Numbered from the stretch's first letter, positions 45,121 through 55,205 are shown. The stretch is DNA of 64,000 nucleotides from Algoriphagus resistens (GCF_001442615.1 NZ_LMXN01000008.1:124001-188000); one strand, 5' to 3'. Notes: a model not told the origin generated them from the sequence alone. A program made the numbers and translations.

Positions 45121-46008
45121 ATGAACAAACTTGAAATCACACAACTTTCAAAAACATATCCAACGGGGGTAAAAGCCTTGGATCAGATCTCCCTCACCAT
45201 CACCAATGGCATGTTTGGGCTATTAGGGCCCAACGGCGCGGGGAAGTCCACCTTAATGAGAACGCTGGCCATGCTTCAGGAAGCTGAATCTGGCAACATC
45301 CTGTTCAATGGAATTGATGTGCAGGACCAGCCGGACCAGATCCGCTCCGTGCTGGGCTACCTGCCTCAGGAATTCGGTGTCTACCCGAAGGTTTCGGCGG
45401 AAAATCTATTGGATCACATCGCCGTCCTGAAGGGAATAGCAAACAGGAATGAACGACGTGAGCAGATCCACTTTCTGCTTCAGCAGACCAATTTACTCGA
45501 ACATAGAAAAAAGGCCGTTTATACATTTTCCGGGGGTATGCGTCAACGCTTCGGAATCGCCCAGGCGCTGCTTGGGAATCCAAAACTGATCATTGTGGAT
45601 GAACCCACTGCGGGTCTGGATCCTGAAGAGCGGAATCGTTTCCTGAATCTTTTGAGTGAAATCGGGGAGCATATTATTGTTATTCTCTCCACACATCTGG
45701 TTGATGATGTGTTGGATCTTTGTTCCCGTATGGCAATTCTGCACCAAGGCAGAATTCTCTGCCAGGGAAATCCCCTTGCTTTGACAGAAAGCCTGGGTGG
45801 AAAAGTATGGGTGAAAAAGGTGCATAAATCAGAACTGCCCCATTACAGACAAAATTACTGCCTGCTGTCCTCAAAACTGGTTGCCGGCCAGATCAAAGTT
45901 CACCTAAAATCTGATTACTGTCCCGATCCGGGATTTGAACCGGTTACACCAAATCTGGAAGATTTCTATTTCTCTACACTCCATACTGCAACAGGCGATG
46001 AATTCTAA
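45121..46008 (+). CDS. ABC transporter ATP-binding protein
   Basis: This 295-residue ATPase has Walker A GPNGAGKST, Q-loop LGYLPQEFG, signature FSGGMRQRFG, Walker B LIIVDEPTAGLDPEE and the switch His in ILSTHLVDD. The ATG at 45121 (MNKLEITQLSKTYPTG) is the natural start, though the frame extends upstream. Its end overlaps the following permease-M1 gene by 11 nt. It powers that permease. Confidence 0.96.
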   Translation: MNKLEITQLSKTYPTGVKALDQISLTITNGMFGLLGPNGAGKSTLMRTLAMLQEAESGNILFNGIDVQDQPDQIRSVLGYLPQEFGVYPKVSAENLLDHIAVLKGIANRNERREQIHFLLQQTNLLEHRKKAVYTFSGGMRQRFGIAQALLGNPKLIIVDEPTAGLDPEERNRFLNLLSEIGEHIIVILSTHLVDDVLDLCSRMAILHQGRILCQGNPLALTESLGGKVWVKKVHKSELPHYRQNYCLLSSKLVAGQIKVHLKSDYCPDPGFEPVTPNLEDFYFSTLHTATGDEF

Positions 46009-49000
46009 CTACTTGGCACTACTTCGGTTTGAGCTAAAATACCAGTTGAAGTCCTGGGCAGTTCCCTTGTTCACCCTTGGTTATTTTGGGTTTGCCTTTT
46101 TGATGGGGAGCCAAGGCGCTACTCCTGCCAGAGTCAATTACAACGCTGACTATGAATTATTCTTTAAAATGGGTCTGCTGAGTCTGGGTTCCGTGTTCTC
46201 GATTATGTTCTTTGTGGTGACAGCCATACAGCGGGACAGAAAATACGCAATGGAACCCTTGATTTTCTGCACTCCGGTCTCCAAGTCTGCATTTTATTTC
46301 AGCAGGTTTACCGGGGCATGGGCAATGGGGATTACCGTACTCCTACTTGCTGTTCCGGGTTTCTATTTAGGCATTTATTTTTCCGGTCTGGATCCGGAGC
46401 GGATCGGGCAGTTTACGGTAATGTCCCCACTCTCTGTCGCATGGATGCTGCTCATCCCTTCAGTGACAACCTGCACAGCATTGATTTTTACTGTCTGCCT
46501 GCATAGCAGAAATACCATGGCGACCTATGCCATGGCAATCCTGATCTACGGAGCCTACTTTATCTGCGCAATATTTCTGAATTCACCCCTTATCGCAAAC
46601 GCTGCGCCTGTTTCCTCAGAGAATCTTCTCCTGGCGGCCCTGGCAGATCCTTTTGGTCTTTCGGCATTTTTCGAGCAGACCAATCTATGGACGCCTTATC
46701 AGAAAAATACGCAGCCGATTTCATTCACCGGGCTTTTGGCCTGGAATAGGATGCTGTGGTTTATCGGAACTGCTTTCTTACTGGGGATATCCTATTGGAA
46801 GTTTTCTTTCAGACAACATCCTCGCACCTCTCCGCGCAAAATCAAGAGGCGTAAGCAGCCATCGCCTGTCCTCTCTGTTCTGAAAAACCTGACTCCGCGT
46901 ATTGGCGGGTACTCCAAGGTGATCCCTTCCTCAATCAGATTGGAACTTTCACTGGTTTTCAAAAGCCTCCCTTTCTGGGTAATCACAGGAAGCTGGACTG
47001 TCATCGCGGTGACAGAGATCTATTCAAAAATCTACTCCGGCGGAGCGTATGGTGAGCGTTATTTTCCCGCCTCCCAGATCCTGCTGGATCAAGTCCAGAC
47101 CCCCTTGTATCTGTTCAGCCTGGTATTGCTTGTGTTTTTTACCGGAGAACTGGTCTGGCGGGCCAAAGAATCAAATTTCCATGAAATCATCGGGGCCACC
47201 CCCGCACCAGGCGGGCACTTTTTTATCTCCACCTTCACATCCCTTGTCGCGATGGCCGGGGTAATGGTTTGCATTACCCTGGGCATATGTTTTGGGTATC
47301 AGCTTGTCCAGGGATACCAGGGCATTGACTCCCTTCCCCTTTTGGTGCTGGTCCTATCTCCGGGTATTCCACTCTTGTTTTTCACCCTGTTCATGTTGCA
47401 GATACACCAGTGGTGCAGGAACAAATATTTAGGAATGTGTCTTTCCGCTTTTGCCATTGCCTTGTTTTCCGGACCGTTGGGTACCGCACTTGGGATAAAC
47501 CATCCCTTGCTAAAAATCGGCACCGCTCCCTTTTTAACCTACAGCCAGCAGGCTGGCTTTGGGCTGGCTTCCAAAAGCTTCTGGTTATTAAGTCTGCTTT
47601 GGATGCTTCTAGGACTGATCATTTCAATCAATCTCTTTACCAACTGGAAAGGATCATTGGTAAGAAAGTCGGAAAAAAGAAACTGGTCAACCTATTCAAA
47701 AATGGCATTTCCTGGCCTGCTCTTATTCACAGTAGCAGGATTCTACCTCTATCACATCAATATCGTGGGAAACTATAGGTCTGCCAGCACACGTTTGGAC
47801 GAACAGCATCAGTATGAATTGAACTATAAAAAATATGAAGCCGATCCACTACTCACCTATTCATCTTTGGCGATGGAGGTGGATTTATTCCCTTCCAAAA
47901 GCACTTTTAATGCGGTTGTCAACGGCCATTTGAAAAACATCAGTGGAAAACCAATCCACAGATTGCTTCTGACCGAAAAAGTGGAACTGGACAATCTCAG
48001 TATAGAAAAAGCATCGGCAATTACAAAAGATGAAGAACTCCGTGTCAATCTGATTCAGTTTGAAACGCCGATTCAGGCCGGGCAAGAAATAGCATTTTCA
48101 TTTGAAGTAAATCTAAAGCCAGCACTTTTCAGACAGGAAAGATCAATCGTAGCGAATGGCAGCTATCTAAATTTCCGGGATTTTGCCCCTTATTTCGGCT
48201 ATGCTGAAGGCAGAGAAATCAGTGACAATCAGGAACGAAGAAAAAGGAACCTGCCATTAAAACCGCTTAAATCCACTTATTCGGATCACCCTGAGCTGGA
48301 GAGAAACCTGATCAAGGTTGATTTCAAGGCAAGCGTAAGCACGGAGTCTCCCCAAGTGGTAATCACCTCAGGGGAGCTGAAATCTGTGTTCCATGGTGGC
48401 GACAGAACTGGTTTTGAATATGAAAGTGCCCACAAAATCATGCCTGCCATTGCCTTTTTTTCAGGGAATTATCATGTTGACAGCATTCACTCCCATGGTG
48501 TGGATTTACAGGTATATTCCATTCCCGAGCATCGGGAAACAGACAATCATACGCTTGGCTTTATGGACAAAACCCTTGAATTTGCCACCGATAATTTTGG
48601 TACTTATCCTTTGGATCATCTCCAGATCGTTGAAGTTCCTTCGTATTGGGAATTTGGAGGATTTGCACATCCAGGAGTGATCAGCATGGTTGAGGACAAC
48701 TACTTCCTGGTACAACCCATGACCGGTGGGTCATTCGACTTAAAGGCCAAACGGACAGTTCATGAAGTGGCCCACCAATGGTTTGGCCATATGCTTGCTC
48801 CACGGAATGTCCCCGGAGCTTCCATCCTGGTGGAAGGCTTGGCAAAATATACGGAAGCCCTGGTCCTGGAGCGGGAATTTGGAAAAGCTGCGCTGTGGCA
48901 TCTGACCGACAATGCCAACCGCACTTATTTCACAGGAAGGGCAAATGCTTCAGAACCTGAGCCCCCACTTGCCTTTACTGAAGACCAATCCTACCTCGCC

Positions 49001-49546
49001 TATGGCAAAAGTCTGCTCAGTCTTCTAGCCTTACGGGATTTGATCGGTGAAGAAAAATTAAACAAGGCGATAAAAGAAACCGTTGCCCGGTCAATGGAGC
49101 AGCCGGAACCAACTGCCACAATGAACGAATTCCTCAACAGGATAAAATCAGATGCTGCATCAGCTCATATCAAGGGCATCACTGAGGCTTTTGAGAAAGT
49201 TATCCACTTTGACCTGAAAATCAATGAAGCGAAAATAGAGCAGCTTAAAAACGGGAAATACCAACTGACTGTAACTTACACTGGCAAAAAACTGGAGACG
49301 CTTGCCGATGGTTCGGAGATTGAAATCCCGATGAAGGATGAACTATTGCTTTCTGCCTTTTCCACACATCCCAGAGACCTTTCCACCCCTGAGGGCATAC
49401 GCTATTCCCAAAACATTGTGGTGCAGGAAGGATCAGGCACCTCGGTTATTTTACTGGATCAAAGACCCAGCTACATCGCCCTTGATCCTTGGGGGACCAA
49501 ACCGGACGCCAACCGTGCAGACAACCTATTAAGAGTACAGGATTAA
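45998..49546 (+). CDS. ABC permease fused to M1-family aminopeptidase
   Basis: This 1182-residue protein (ATG at 45998, overlapping the ATPase end) has two parts. Residues 1-~590 form about 12 membrane helices of an ABC-2-like permease; residues ~600-1182 form an M1 zinc metallopeptidase facing the periplasm. The zinc site is HEVAHQWFGH (His922, Glu923, His926) with Glu946 after a 19-residue spacer, one more than the usual HExxH-x18-E but as in other ABC-M1 fusions. The exopeptidase GxMEN box is replaced by EFGGFAHPG. The fusion is known in Bacteroidota; its substrate is not. The M1 part may process or trim what the transporter moves. Confidence 0.93.
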   Translation: MNSNYLALLRFELKYQLKSWAVPLFTLGYFGFAFLMGSQGATPARVNYNADYELFFKMGLLSLGSVFSIMFFVVTAIQRDRKYAMEPLIFCTPVSKSAFYFSRFTGAWAMGITVLLLAVPGFYLGIYFSGLDPERIGQFTVMSPLSVAWMLLIPSVTTCTALIFTVCLHSRNTMATYAMAILIYGAYFICAIFLNSPLIANAAPVSSENLLLAALADPFGLSAFFEQTNLWTPYQKNTQPISFTGLLAWNRMLWFIGTAFLLGISYWKFSFRQHPRTSPRKIKRRKQPSPVLSVLKNLTPRIGGYSKVIPSSIRLELSLVFKSLPFWVITGSWTVIAVTEIYSKIYSGGAYGERYFPASQILLDQVQTPLYLFSLVLLVFFTGELVWRAKESNFHEIIGATPAPGGHFFISTFTSLVAMAGVMVCITLGICFGYQLVQGYQGIDSLPLLVLVLSPGIPLLFFTLFMLQIHQWCRNKYLGMCLSAFAIALFSGPLGTALGINHPLLKIGTAPFLTYSQQAGFGLASKSFWLLSLLWMLLGLIISINLFTNWKGSLVRKSEKRNWSTYSKMAFPGLLLFTVAGFYLYHINIVGNYRSASTRLDEQHQYELNYKKYEADPLLTYSSLAMEVDLFPSKSTFNAVVNGHLKNISGKPIHRLLLTEKVELDNLSIEKASAITKDEELRVNLIQFETPIQAGQEIAFSFEVNLKPALFRQERSIVANGSYLNFRDFAPYFGYAEGREISDNQERRKRNLPLKPLKSTYSDHPELERNLIKVDFKASVSTESPQVVITSGELKSVFHGGDRTGFEYESAHKIMPAIAFFSGNYHVDSIHSHGVDLQVYSIPEHRETDNHTLGFMDKTLEFATDNFGTYPLDHLQIVEVPSYWEFGGFAHPGVISMVEDNYFLVQPMTGGSFDLKAKRTVHEVAHQWFGHMLAPRNVPGASILVEGLAKYTEALVLEREFGKAALWHLTDNANRTYFTGRANASEPEPPLAFTEDQSYLAYGKSLLSLLALRDLIGEEKLNKAIKETVARSMEQPEPTATMNEFLNRIKSDAASAHIKGITEAFEKVIHFDLKINEAKIEQLKNGKYQLTVTYTGKKLETLADGSEIEIPMKDELLLSAFSTHPRDLSTPEGIRYSQNIVVQEGSGTSVILLDQRPSYIALDPWGTKPDANRADNLLRVQD

Positions 49547-49705
49547 TGCTATTTACCTCAAAGCTGGGTGCCGAAAATTGGACGGGTAAAGAAACCTCTG
49601 CTGCCGTTAGCGGGAACCTATGGTTGGTTCCACCATGCTCTGGGGCCGCAAAAGCGCTTCTTCACTGCCCACAGCACATACCGGCATGGCAATTTGCGGT
49701 TCCCT

Positions 49706-50320
49706 TCAAGCTCCTACAGTCCCAGTCTTTACTTCGCCCGCCCTTTTGAAATGTGCAAAAATAAGTCCACTGGGTGTGCTGCTACTCTCAATCAAAGTAA
49801 ATGCTGCCGGAATCGCTCCATCTACGAATAACTTTTTCCCCTTTCCTAAGGTCAGCGGATAAATAATCAGCCAGAGCTCATCCACCAGATCCTGCTTTAG
49901 CAGTAACTGGATGAGCTCACTGCTCCCCCAAACCTGGATATCAGTACTTTTGGAAGCTTGCTTTTCCACAGGAGTATTTTTTAGGTTCCTGATAGCTGAA
50001 ACGCTGTTGAGGAAAACCGTATTCTCCCATTCTGAATTGGTTATAGTGTTTGAGAACACATATTTCGTGACTGCATTGACACTTGGCCAGTATTCTGAAT
50101 GTTCAGGCCAATAGTCTTCCCAGATTTGAAAGGTTTTCCTGCCCAATAGAAGGTCTGCAGGTTTCAAAAGCCGTTGCATAAGTTCTCCGGAAACCTCGTC
50201 ATCAAAAGGAGCCACCCAGCCTCCATGTTCGAAACCTCCTTCAGTATCTTCCTCTGGTGCTCCGGGAGATTGCATAACCCCATCTAAGGTAATCATTGAC
50301 AAAACCAGTATCTTTCTCAT
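49706..50320 (-). CDS. RibD C-terminal/dihydrofolate reductase family protein
   Basis: A 204-residue DHFR-like protein: LVLSMITLDGVMQSPGAPEEDTEGGFEHGGWVAP, LLLGRKTFQIWEDYWP, KYVFSNTITNSEWENT, VWGSSELIQLLLKQDLVDELWLIIYPLTLGKGKKLF. It belongs to the YyaP branch and is a distant paralogue of the 38723 gene. Probably NADPH-binding; reaction unknown. Monocistronic. Confidence 0.9.
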   Translation of the reverse strand: MRKILVLSMITLDGVMQSPGAPEEDTEGGFEHGGWVAPFDDEVSGELMQRLLKPADLLLGRKTFQIWEDYWPEHSEYWPSVNAVTKYVFSNTITNSEWENTVFLNSVSAIRNLKNTPVEKQASKSTDIQVWGSSELIQLLLKQDLVDELWLIIYPLTLGKGKKLFVDGAIPAAFTLIESSSTPSGLIFAHFKRAGEVKTGTVGA

Positions 50321-50414
50321 ACCTTTTAGTGTTAGTGCTTGTCAAATTTCCAAAAGAAAAGGATAACATCAGGGGGCTGTATGCGACAATTTTAGGGCAG
50401 GAATGTTCAGCTGC

Positions 50415-50867
50415 TCATTTCGTATAAAGCTGTTCTGCCAACCCGATCAGAAGACCTTCCACTCCCCGAATGTAGCAGAGCCGATAAGAATCCTCGTACT
50501 GGACCATTTCGCCAACAAGCTGAGCGCCATGTTTGGTGAGTCTGGACACCAGCTCATCAATGTTTTTAACTGTGAACATGACACGTAAATAACCGAGGGC
50601 GTTTACCGGAGCAGTCCGATGATCTGCGATCGTAGCGGGGGTGAGAAACCGGGAAAGTTCAAGTCTGCTGTGGCCATCGGGTGTAACCATCATAGCAATT
50701 TCCACGCACTGAGAACCAAGCCCGGTTACGCGACCGGCCCATTCACCCTCGACAGTGGCTCGCCCTTCGAGGGTGAGACCAATCTCTTCGAAGAAGGAGA
50801 TTGCGTCATCGAGGGATTCTACAACGATGCCGATATTGTCCATTCTTAGTAATTCGCTTTTTACCAT
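50415..50867 (-). CDS. VOC family (glyoxalase/bleomycin-resistance-like) protein
   Basis: A 150-residue protein with two beta-alpha-beta-beta-beta units: MDNIGIVVESLDDAISFFEEIGLTLEGRATVEGEWAGRVTGLG and LGYLRVMFTVKNIDELVSRLTKHGAQLVGEMVQYEDSYRLCYIRGVEGLLIGLAEQL. The usual ligand positions are partly conserved (GVEG followed by LIGLAEQ). The reaction cannot be predicted. Confidence 0.9.
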   Translation of the reverse strand: MVKSELLRMDNIGIVVESLDDAISFFEEIGLTLEGRATVEGEWAGRVTGLGSQCVEIAMMVTPDGHSRLELSRFLTPATIADHRTAPVNALGYLRVMFTVKNIDELVSRLTKHGAQLVGEMVQYEDSYRLCYIRGVEGLLIGLAEQLYTK

Positions 50868-51668
50868 AGCTTTATTTCTTTAAGTGTACAATGAAATCCT
50901 CTCATGCAAAGCCTTACTGTATTAAGTTAAGCAAGATGGTGTTGGTTAACAACCTTATGAAAATTCTTTTGTTAGTCACTGATCTATGGGCTTAAGGTTG
51001 ATCCTTTTTATTTTAGGCATCATCAACAGGACTCTTGATGATCTGAAGATGTTTTTGACTTGAATATACCTATTCATAAGCCAGGGCACCCTCCTGTTTT
51101 CTAGCAATTCTATCCGACACGTAGTTACAAGAAAATAGCAAAATCTGAAGAATCCCAGCGTGCTTGGATCGCTTCTGCAGTTGAAATTCACCTTCGGTCA
51201 GAAAGATCCAAAATGAATAGAAAATGCCGGATCAGAAAGATTGGGCAACTCCCCTTCTAGGAATAGACCAACGTCTACAGCTACTTATAAAAATGGATCT
51301 GAATGGCTGAAAGAAAGTGTTTTTCTCTGATATTTTAGGCATGTCATGCTTATAGCCATGGGTAAGCCGGAGGCATAACCCCTTTTCTTATTTAAGACTA
51401 GGGGGCAGAAAAATCATAGATGGTATCTCAAGTCAATCCCCTGATATTCAGATTCAATAATGCTGAAACCAACTCTGGGATCAAGCTATGCAGCCAGTCT
51501 GACGTCAAATCCAGAAAACCATAGTTAAGTATGGGAATACCCAGAAAAATCACTCTTATCTGCTAGGTATAAATTTTAGGATTTAACGGTTAAGTAACGG
51601 TTTTTCACTTACCCCACATGTTTTTCTGACTTAATTTTAGTCTAGTACTTTTTTTACAAATACCTAAA
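50868..51668. other. Gene-poor region upstream of the DUF4136 lipoprotein
   Basis: About 800 nt without a convincing gene. A 71-codon frame at 50976-51191 has an unlikely composition. A string at 50892 (ATGAAATCCTCTCATG) recalls the MKSS left end but nothing further matches. The DUF4136 promoter should lie near 51620-51660 in an AT-rich stretch. Confidence 0.35.
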
Positions 51669-52289
51669 ATGAAATTACTCTTGAAAACTAAACTCACTCT
51701 ATTAACCTGCATTTTTGGCTTCTCTTTAGTTGGCTGTTATCCTGATGGGGCAGATTTTGTAGAAGATTATGATGTGGTGTTGACTCGCTTCGAAGACAAG
51801 TACGACTTTTCAAGCAAAAACACTTACGCCAGACCCTCCAAAATTGTCAAAATCACTGGCAATATTCAGGATGGAGAAGATCCAAAATTCATCCCAGACG
51901 CTACAGCTGCTCTTATTCTTGCCAGAATTGATGAAAACATGCAAAGCCTCGGCTGGAGTTTGGTAGAAATCAGTGAGAACCCGGACCTCCTTCTAACTCC
52001 TGCCTCTTTAGAGACAACAACACTCTATTACTACTATGACTATTGGTATTGGTGGTGGGGTGGTTACTATCCTGGATGGGGATACCCTCCTTACTATGTA
52101 AGTTCCTACACTACAGGCACACTTATAATGGCTTTAGTAGATCCTACCCTTGAAGGTGCAAATGGTAATCCTATCCCCCAATGGACCGGTGCGCTCAATG
52201 GAATTTTAACAAATTCTTATGACGGCAACCGCATCAATACACTGATTGACAAAGCCTTCATGCAATCTCCCTATTTAAAAACGAACTGA
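51669..52289 (+). CDS. DUF4136 domain lipoprotein
   Basis: A 206-residue lipoprotein (FSLVGC, Cys23). The DUF4136 domain covers the mature chain: DVVLTRFEDKYDFSSKNTYA, IDENMQSLGWSLVEISENPDLLLTPASLETTT, TGTLIMALVDPTLEG and WTGALNGILT. A Tyr/Trp/Gly-rich stretch (YYYYDYWYWWWGGYYPGWGY) in the middle is a common feature of Bacteroidota members. Located in the envelope; function unknown. It lies 20 nt before the beta-barrel gene and is probably co-transcribed. Confidence 0.92.
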   Translation: MKLLLKTKLTLLTCIFGFSLVGCYPDGADFVEDYDVVLTRFEDKYDFSSKNTYARPSKIVKITGNIQDGEDPKFIPDATAALILARIDENMQSLGWSLVEISENPDLLLTPASLETTTLYYYYDYWYWWWGGYYPGWGYPPYYVSSYTTGTLIMALVDPTLEGANGNPIPQWTGALNGILTNSYDGNRINTLIDKAFMQSPYLKTN

Positions 52290-52309
52290 TTTTTAAAAAA
52301 TTCAATGCA

Positions 52310-52897
52310 ATGAAAAACATATTGATTATACTGATTTTTACTTTCTCTGCTTCCGTAGCTTATTCCCAAAATAACCTTACTGCTATTCAATATTCTATGG
52401 GTTTTGGTACAGGAGATTTGAGTGATTATATAGACAAAGCCAGCTTTCGGGGCATATCTATAGATTACAGAAAAATGGTACAGCCGAATGTAGGGGTAGG
52501 TGTGGATCTCGGATGGAATGTGTTTTATGATGAAAGAGCCGATGACACCTATGAACTTGGAAAGTTAACTTATTCAGGAAAACAGTTTCGCTACAATAAC
52601 CAATTCCCCGTCCTGGTAGCTGCCGATTACTATTTCCAGCCTGGGGAGAAAGTGAATCCTTTTGCAGGACTTGGTACGGGAATAATGTTTTCTAACAGGA
52701 AAACAGATATGGGGGTATATTCCTTTAGTCAGGAAGCTGTGAATTTTACATTAAGACCTGAGATAGGTGTTTTATATAATCTTAATACCAAGGTTGGTTT
52801 TAAATTATCAGGCAAATATTATTATGGTTTTGAGGCAGGAGAGCTTCCGGCACAAAGTTACTATACTCTTAATTTAGGTATTGTCCTCATTAATTAA
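52310..52897 (+). CDS. Outer membrane beta-barrel protein
   Basis: A 195-residue protein with a signal peptide (MKNILIILIFTFSASVAYSQ) and eight probable amphipathic strands of an OmpA/OmpW-like small barrel (GVGVDLGWNVFYDERADD, FPVLVAADYYFQPGEKVNPFAGLGTGIMF, LRPEIGVLYNLNTKVGFKLSGKYYYGF). Partner in an operon with the DUF4136 lipoprotein. Confidence 0.88.
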   Translation: MKNILIILIFTFSASVAYSQNNLTAIQYSMGFGTGDLSDYIDKASFRGISIDYRKMVQPNVGVGVDLGWNVFYDERADDTYELGKLTYSGKQFRYNNQFPVLVAADYYFQPGEKVNPFAGLGTGIMFSNRKTDMGVYSFSQEAVNFTLRPEIGVLYNLNTKVGFKLSGKYYYGFEAGELPAQSYYTLNLGIVLIN

Positions 52898-52977
52898 TGT
52901 CCATATGCGGAGTTATGCTAGGGGGTATGAACATATTTTAATTACTATACTATCCAGAGGCACTTCTAAAAATTGGT

Positions 52978-52994
52978 AAAAAAAAAAAAAAAAC
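52978..52994 (+). repeat. Homopolymeric A17 tract
   Basis: Seventeen consecutive A residues lie between the two outer-membrane protein genes, 95 nt before the start at 53089. Such tracts are prone to slippage during replication. Confidence 0.9.
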
Positions 52995-53088
52995 AGATAA
53001 GCTCATATCTCCATACAACTTCTATAAAGTATTATGAGGAGCCCCATATTAAAATATCAAGGTTAATATAATCCAAATTATTGAAGAC

Positions 53089-53856
53089 ATGTACACACGG
53101 AAAATTCGCTTATTCTTACTGGTCTCCATATTTTGTCAAGTAAATATGGTGACCCAAGCACAGGATTTATCGAATAATCAATGGGGATTTCTAGTAGAGC
53201 CTTACCTGATGTTTCCTTTTATGAATGGAAGTACCGGTGTTGGGAATTTGCCCAATGTATCCGTAGATGCAAGTGCAAGTGACATTTTCAGCAATCTAAG
53301 CGTTGGTGCCATGTTGTACACAGAAGCCTACACCCAAAAATGGGCCATAGGATCTGACCTTATTTATATGAATTTAAAAGAAGATGTGAAGACCGGAACA
53401 GCCATCACCGACGGATCCTTACAAGCTAAACAATTTGCTTGGGAGCTAAGCGGATTACGCAGCGTATTACCTTGGTTAGATGTAGGTGTAGGGGGGCGTT
53501 TTAATAGTTTAACAGCTGAGGTAGATCTATCATTAACCACTCTAGATGGCCCTTCAACCAGAAACAGGAGTTCGAAAGAGTCTTGGTTTGATCCCATTAT
53601 CATTGCAAGGATTAAAAATCAATCCGGCGAAAAATTGTTGTATCAATTTCGGGGCGATATTGGAGGGTTTGGTGTTGGCTCTCAATTCACCTATCAGCTC
53701 CAAGCCTATGTTGGCTACCGGTTTTCTGACTTATTTCAATTGACAGCCGGTTATCGTATTATTAGTATTGACTATGAAAAAGGCGCTGATGAAAACCGTT
53801 TTTTGTATGATGTAAATACTTCAGGCCCAACAATACGTTTTGGATTCAATTTGTGA
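53089..53856 (+). CDS. Predicted outer membrane beta-barrel protein
   Basis: A 255-residue protein with a signal peptide (LFLLVSIFCQVNMVTQAQ) and alternating strand pattern: WGFLVEPYLMFPFMNGSTGVG, AIGSDLIYMNLKED, LYQFRGDIGGFGVGSQFTYQLQAYVGYRFSDLFQLTAGYRIISI, ending TIRFGFNL with the terminal aromatic-rich strand typical of outer-membrane proteins. No specific role can be given. The poly-A tract upstream may vary its expression. Confidence 0.82.
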   Translation: MYTRKIRLFLLVSIFCQVNMVTQAQDLSNNQWGFLVEPYLMFPFMNGSTGVGNLPNVSVDASASDIFSNLSVGAMLYTEAYTQKWAIGSDLIYMNLKEDVKTGTAITDGSLQAKQFAWELSGLRSVLPWLDVGVGGRFNSLTAEVDLSLTTLDGPSTRNRSSKESWFDPIIIARIKNQSGEKLLYQFRGDIGGFGVGSQFTYQLQAYVGYRFSDLFQLTAGYRIISIDYEKGADENRFLYDVNTSGPTIRFGFNL

Positions 53857-54118
53857 TAACTATTTGGTAGTGCTATAAAGTAAGTAGTTGCTTTCACAAA
53901 CCAATTGTTCCGCTAGGAATAGTCAGATCGGTCTTGGGGCTGGGTGGAATTTATAATTCCACTATTCTTTTCTTTCCAATTTGTAGTTGGCTTTTTAACC
54001 TCACCATCTCCCGATTTCGTGTTGCTCATCCATGACAGGCCCTATTCTAAAAAGAGAGAGAAAGAGCCTCATTTTTAAGCAACAGCCTGCATTTGCCGAT
54101 GTTGTGCCTTCGTAATTT

Positions 54119-55201
54119 TTAATTTTCTAATATGTTCATTAATTTTTGATTCAGGTATAGTTTCTCTTTACCCACTCTTACTGATTTTAAAAACCCTTTT
54201 TCCTCTAATGCAATCAGATAGCCTCCAACTGTTTTTGGTGTTCCTAAGTCAGCATCTATAAGGTTTTGTCTTTTAGTATAAGGAAGCTTGAAAATGACTT
54301 CAACTAAATCTTTGGAATATACCTTTGGGAGTTTTTCTTTTATATCTTGTCCTGTTGTTTCCATAAGCTGAATAATTGATTCAAGTCGATCTAATCCTTT
54401 AATAGCTGTTTTTTCTACCATGTCCAGTATGTAAATAATAAATTCGGACCAGTCATTTCTTTCAGTAACTGCTCTTAATCCTTTGTAATATTGGTCTTTA
54501 TGTTTGATGATGTATTCACTTAGAAATAGGGCAGGAATTTCTAGGAGTTTTTCTAATTTTAGTTGAAGCAAAAGAAGAATCCGGCCTGTTCCTCCATTAC
54601 CATCTGAAAACGGATGAATGGCTTCAAATTGGTAATGTGATATTGCCATTTTGATTAAAGGATCGATTGTATCATTGTCATTGAGGAAAGTTTCAAGATT
54701 TGTCATTTTTTCTCGAATGACCTCTTCACCTGAAGGAGGTGTGTATATTATTTCTCCTTTTGTATTCGATAGAGTTGTTCCGGGTGTTGTTCTTATTCCG
54801 GTTGTATTTTGTTTAATACATTGAACAATCTCGACACATAGATTAGTGGTGATAAAAGGTTTTTTTTCAAGACTCCTAAAGCCAAGCCAAATAGCTTCTT
54901 TGTAGCTGATTACTTCTTTAGTTGCCGGATTGTCAAATTTTTTATCCGCAACAACTGCTCTGTATAAATCGTCATTTGTTGTTATGATGTTCTCAATTTC
55001 AGAACTTGCCTTTGCTTCCTGTAAATGTAGAGTGTCAAGAAACAAACTGGGGTTCGGAAGATTTCTTATGGCTCCATTTAATTGTGCTAATGCTCTACTC
55101 GCTTTAATAGTTTTTGTTAAAATTTCTTTTGTTTCAAATTCAGTTTTGGGCGGAAGTAGAGGAAGATTATTAAACGGTTTGGATTTATCGAAGCTATTCA
55201 T
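54119..55201 (-). CDS. Fic family protein with C-terminal winged helix
   Basis: A 360-residue class II Fic protein: Fic_N region, inhibitory motif SSEIEN (S/TxxxE-N) near residue 67, the Fic core with HPFSDGNGGTGRI, and a C-terminal helix-turn-helix (LVEVIFKLPYTKRQNLIDADLGTPKTVGGYLIALEEKGFL). Fic enzymes transfer AMP to protein hydroxyls. The usual core is HPFxDGNGRxxR; here Gly replaces the first Arg, which normally contacts the ATP phosphates. The winged helix suggests self-regulation, fitting the operator-like repeats upstream. AT-rich, in a mobile/defence region. Confidence 0.92.
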   Translation of the reverse strand: MNSFDKSKPFNNLPLLPPKTEFETKEILTKTIKASRALAQLNGAIRNLPNPSLFLDTLHLQEAKASSEIENIITTNDDLYRAVVADKKFDNPATKEVISYKEAIWLGFRSLEKKPFITTNLCVEIVQCIKQNTTGIRTTPGTTLSNTKGEIIYTPPSGEEVIREKMTNLETFLNDNDTIDPLIKMAISHYQFEAIHPFSDGNGGTGRILLLLQLKLEKLLEIPALFLSEYIIKHKDQYYKGLRAVTERNDWSEFIIYILDMVEKTAIKGLDRLESIIQLMETTGQDIKEKLPKVYSKDLVEVIFKLPYTKRQNLIDADLGTPKTVGGYLIALEEKGFLKSVRVGKEKLYLNQKLMNILEN

Positions 55202-55205
55202 AAAT

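Noticed and set aside
50892..50907. ATGAAATCCTCTCATG on the plus strand as a possible MKSS element
   Set aside because: Only the first bases resemble the left end; no middle, dyad or right end follows.
50976..51191. 71-codon minus-strand frame
   Set aside because: Unusual composition, no family resemblance, no coupling to a neighbour; unlikely to be real.
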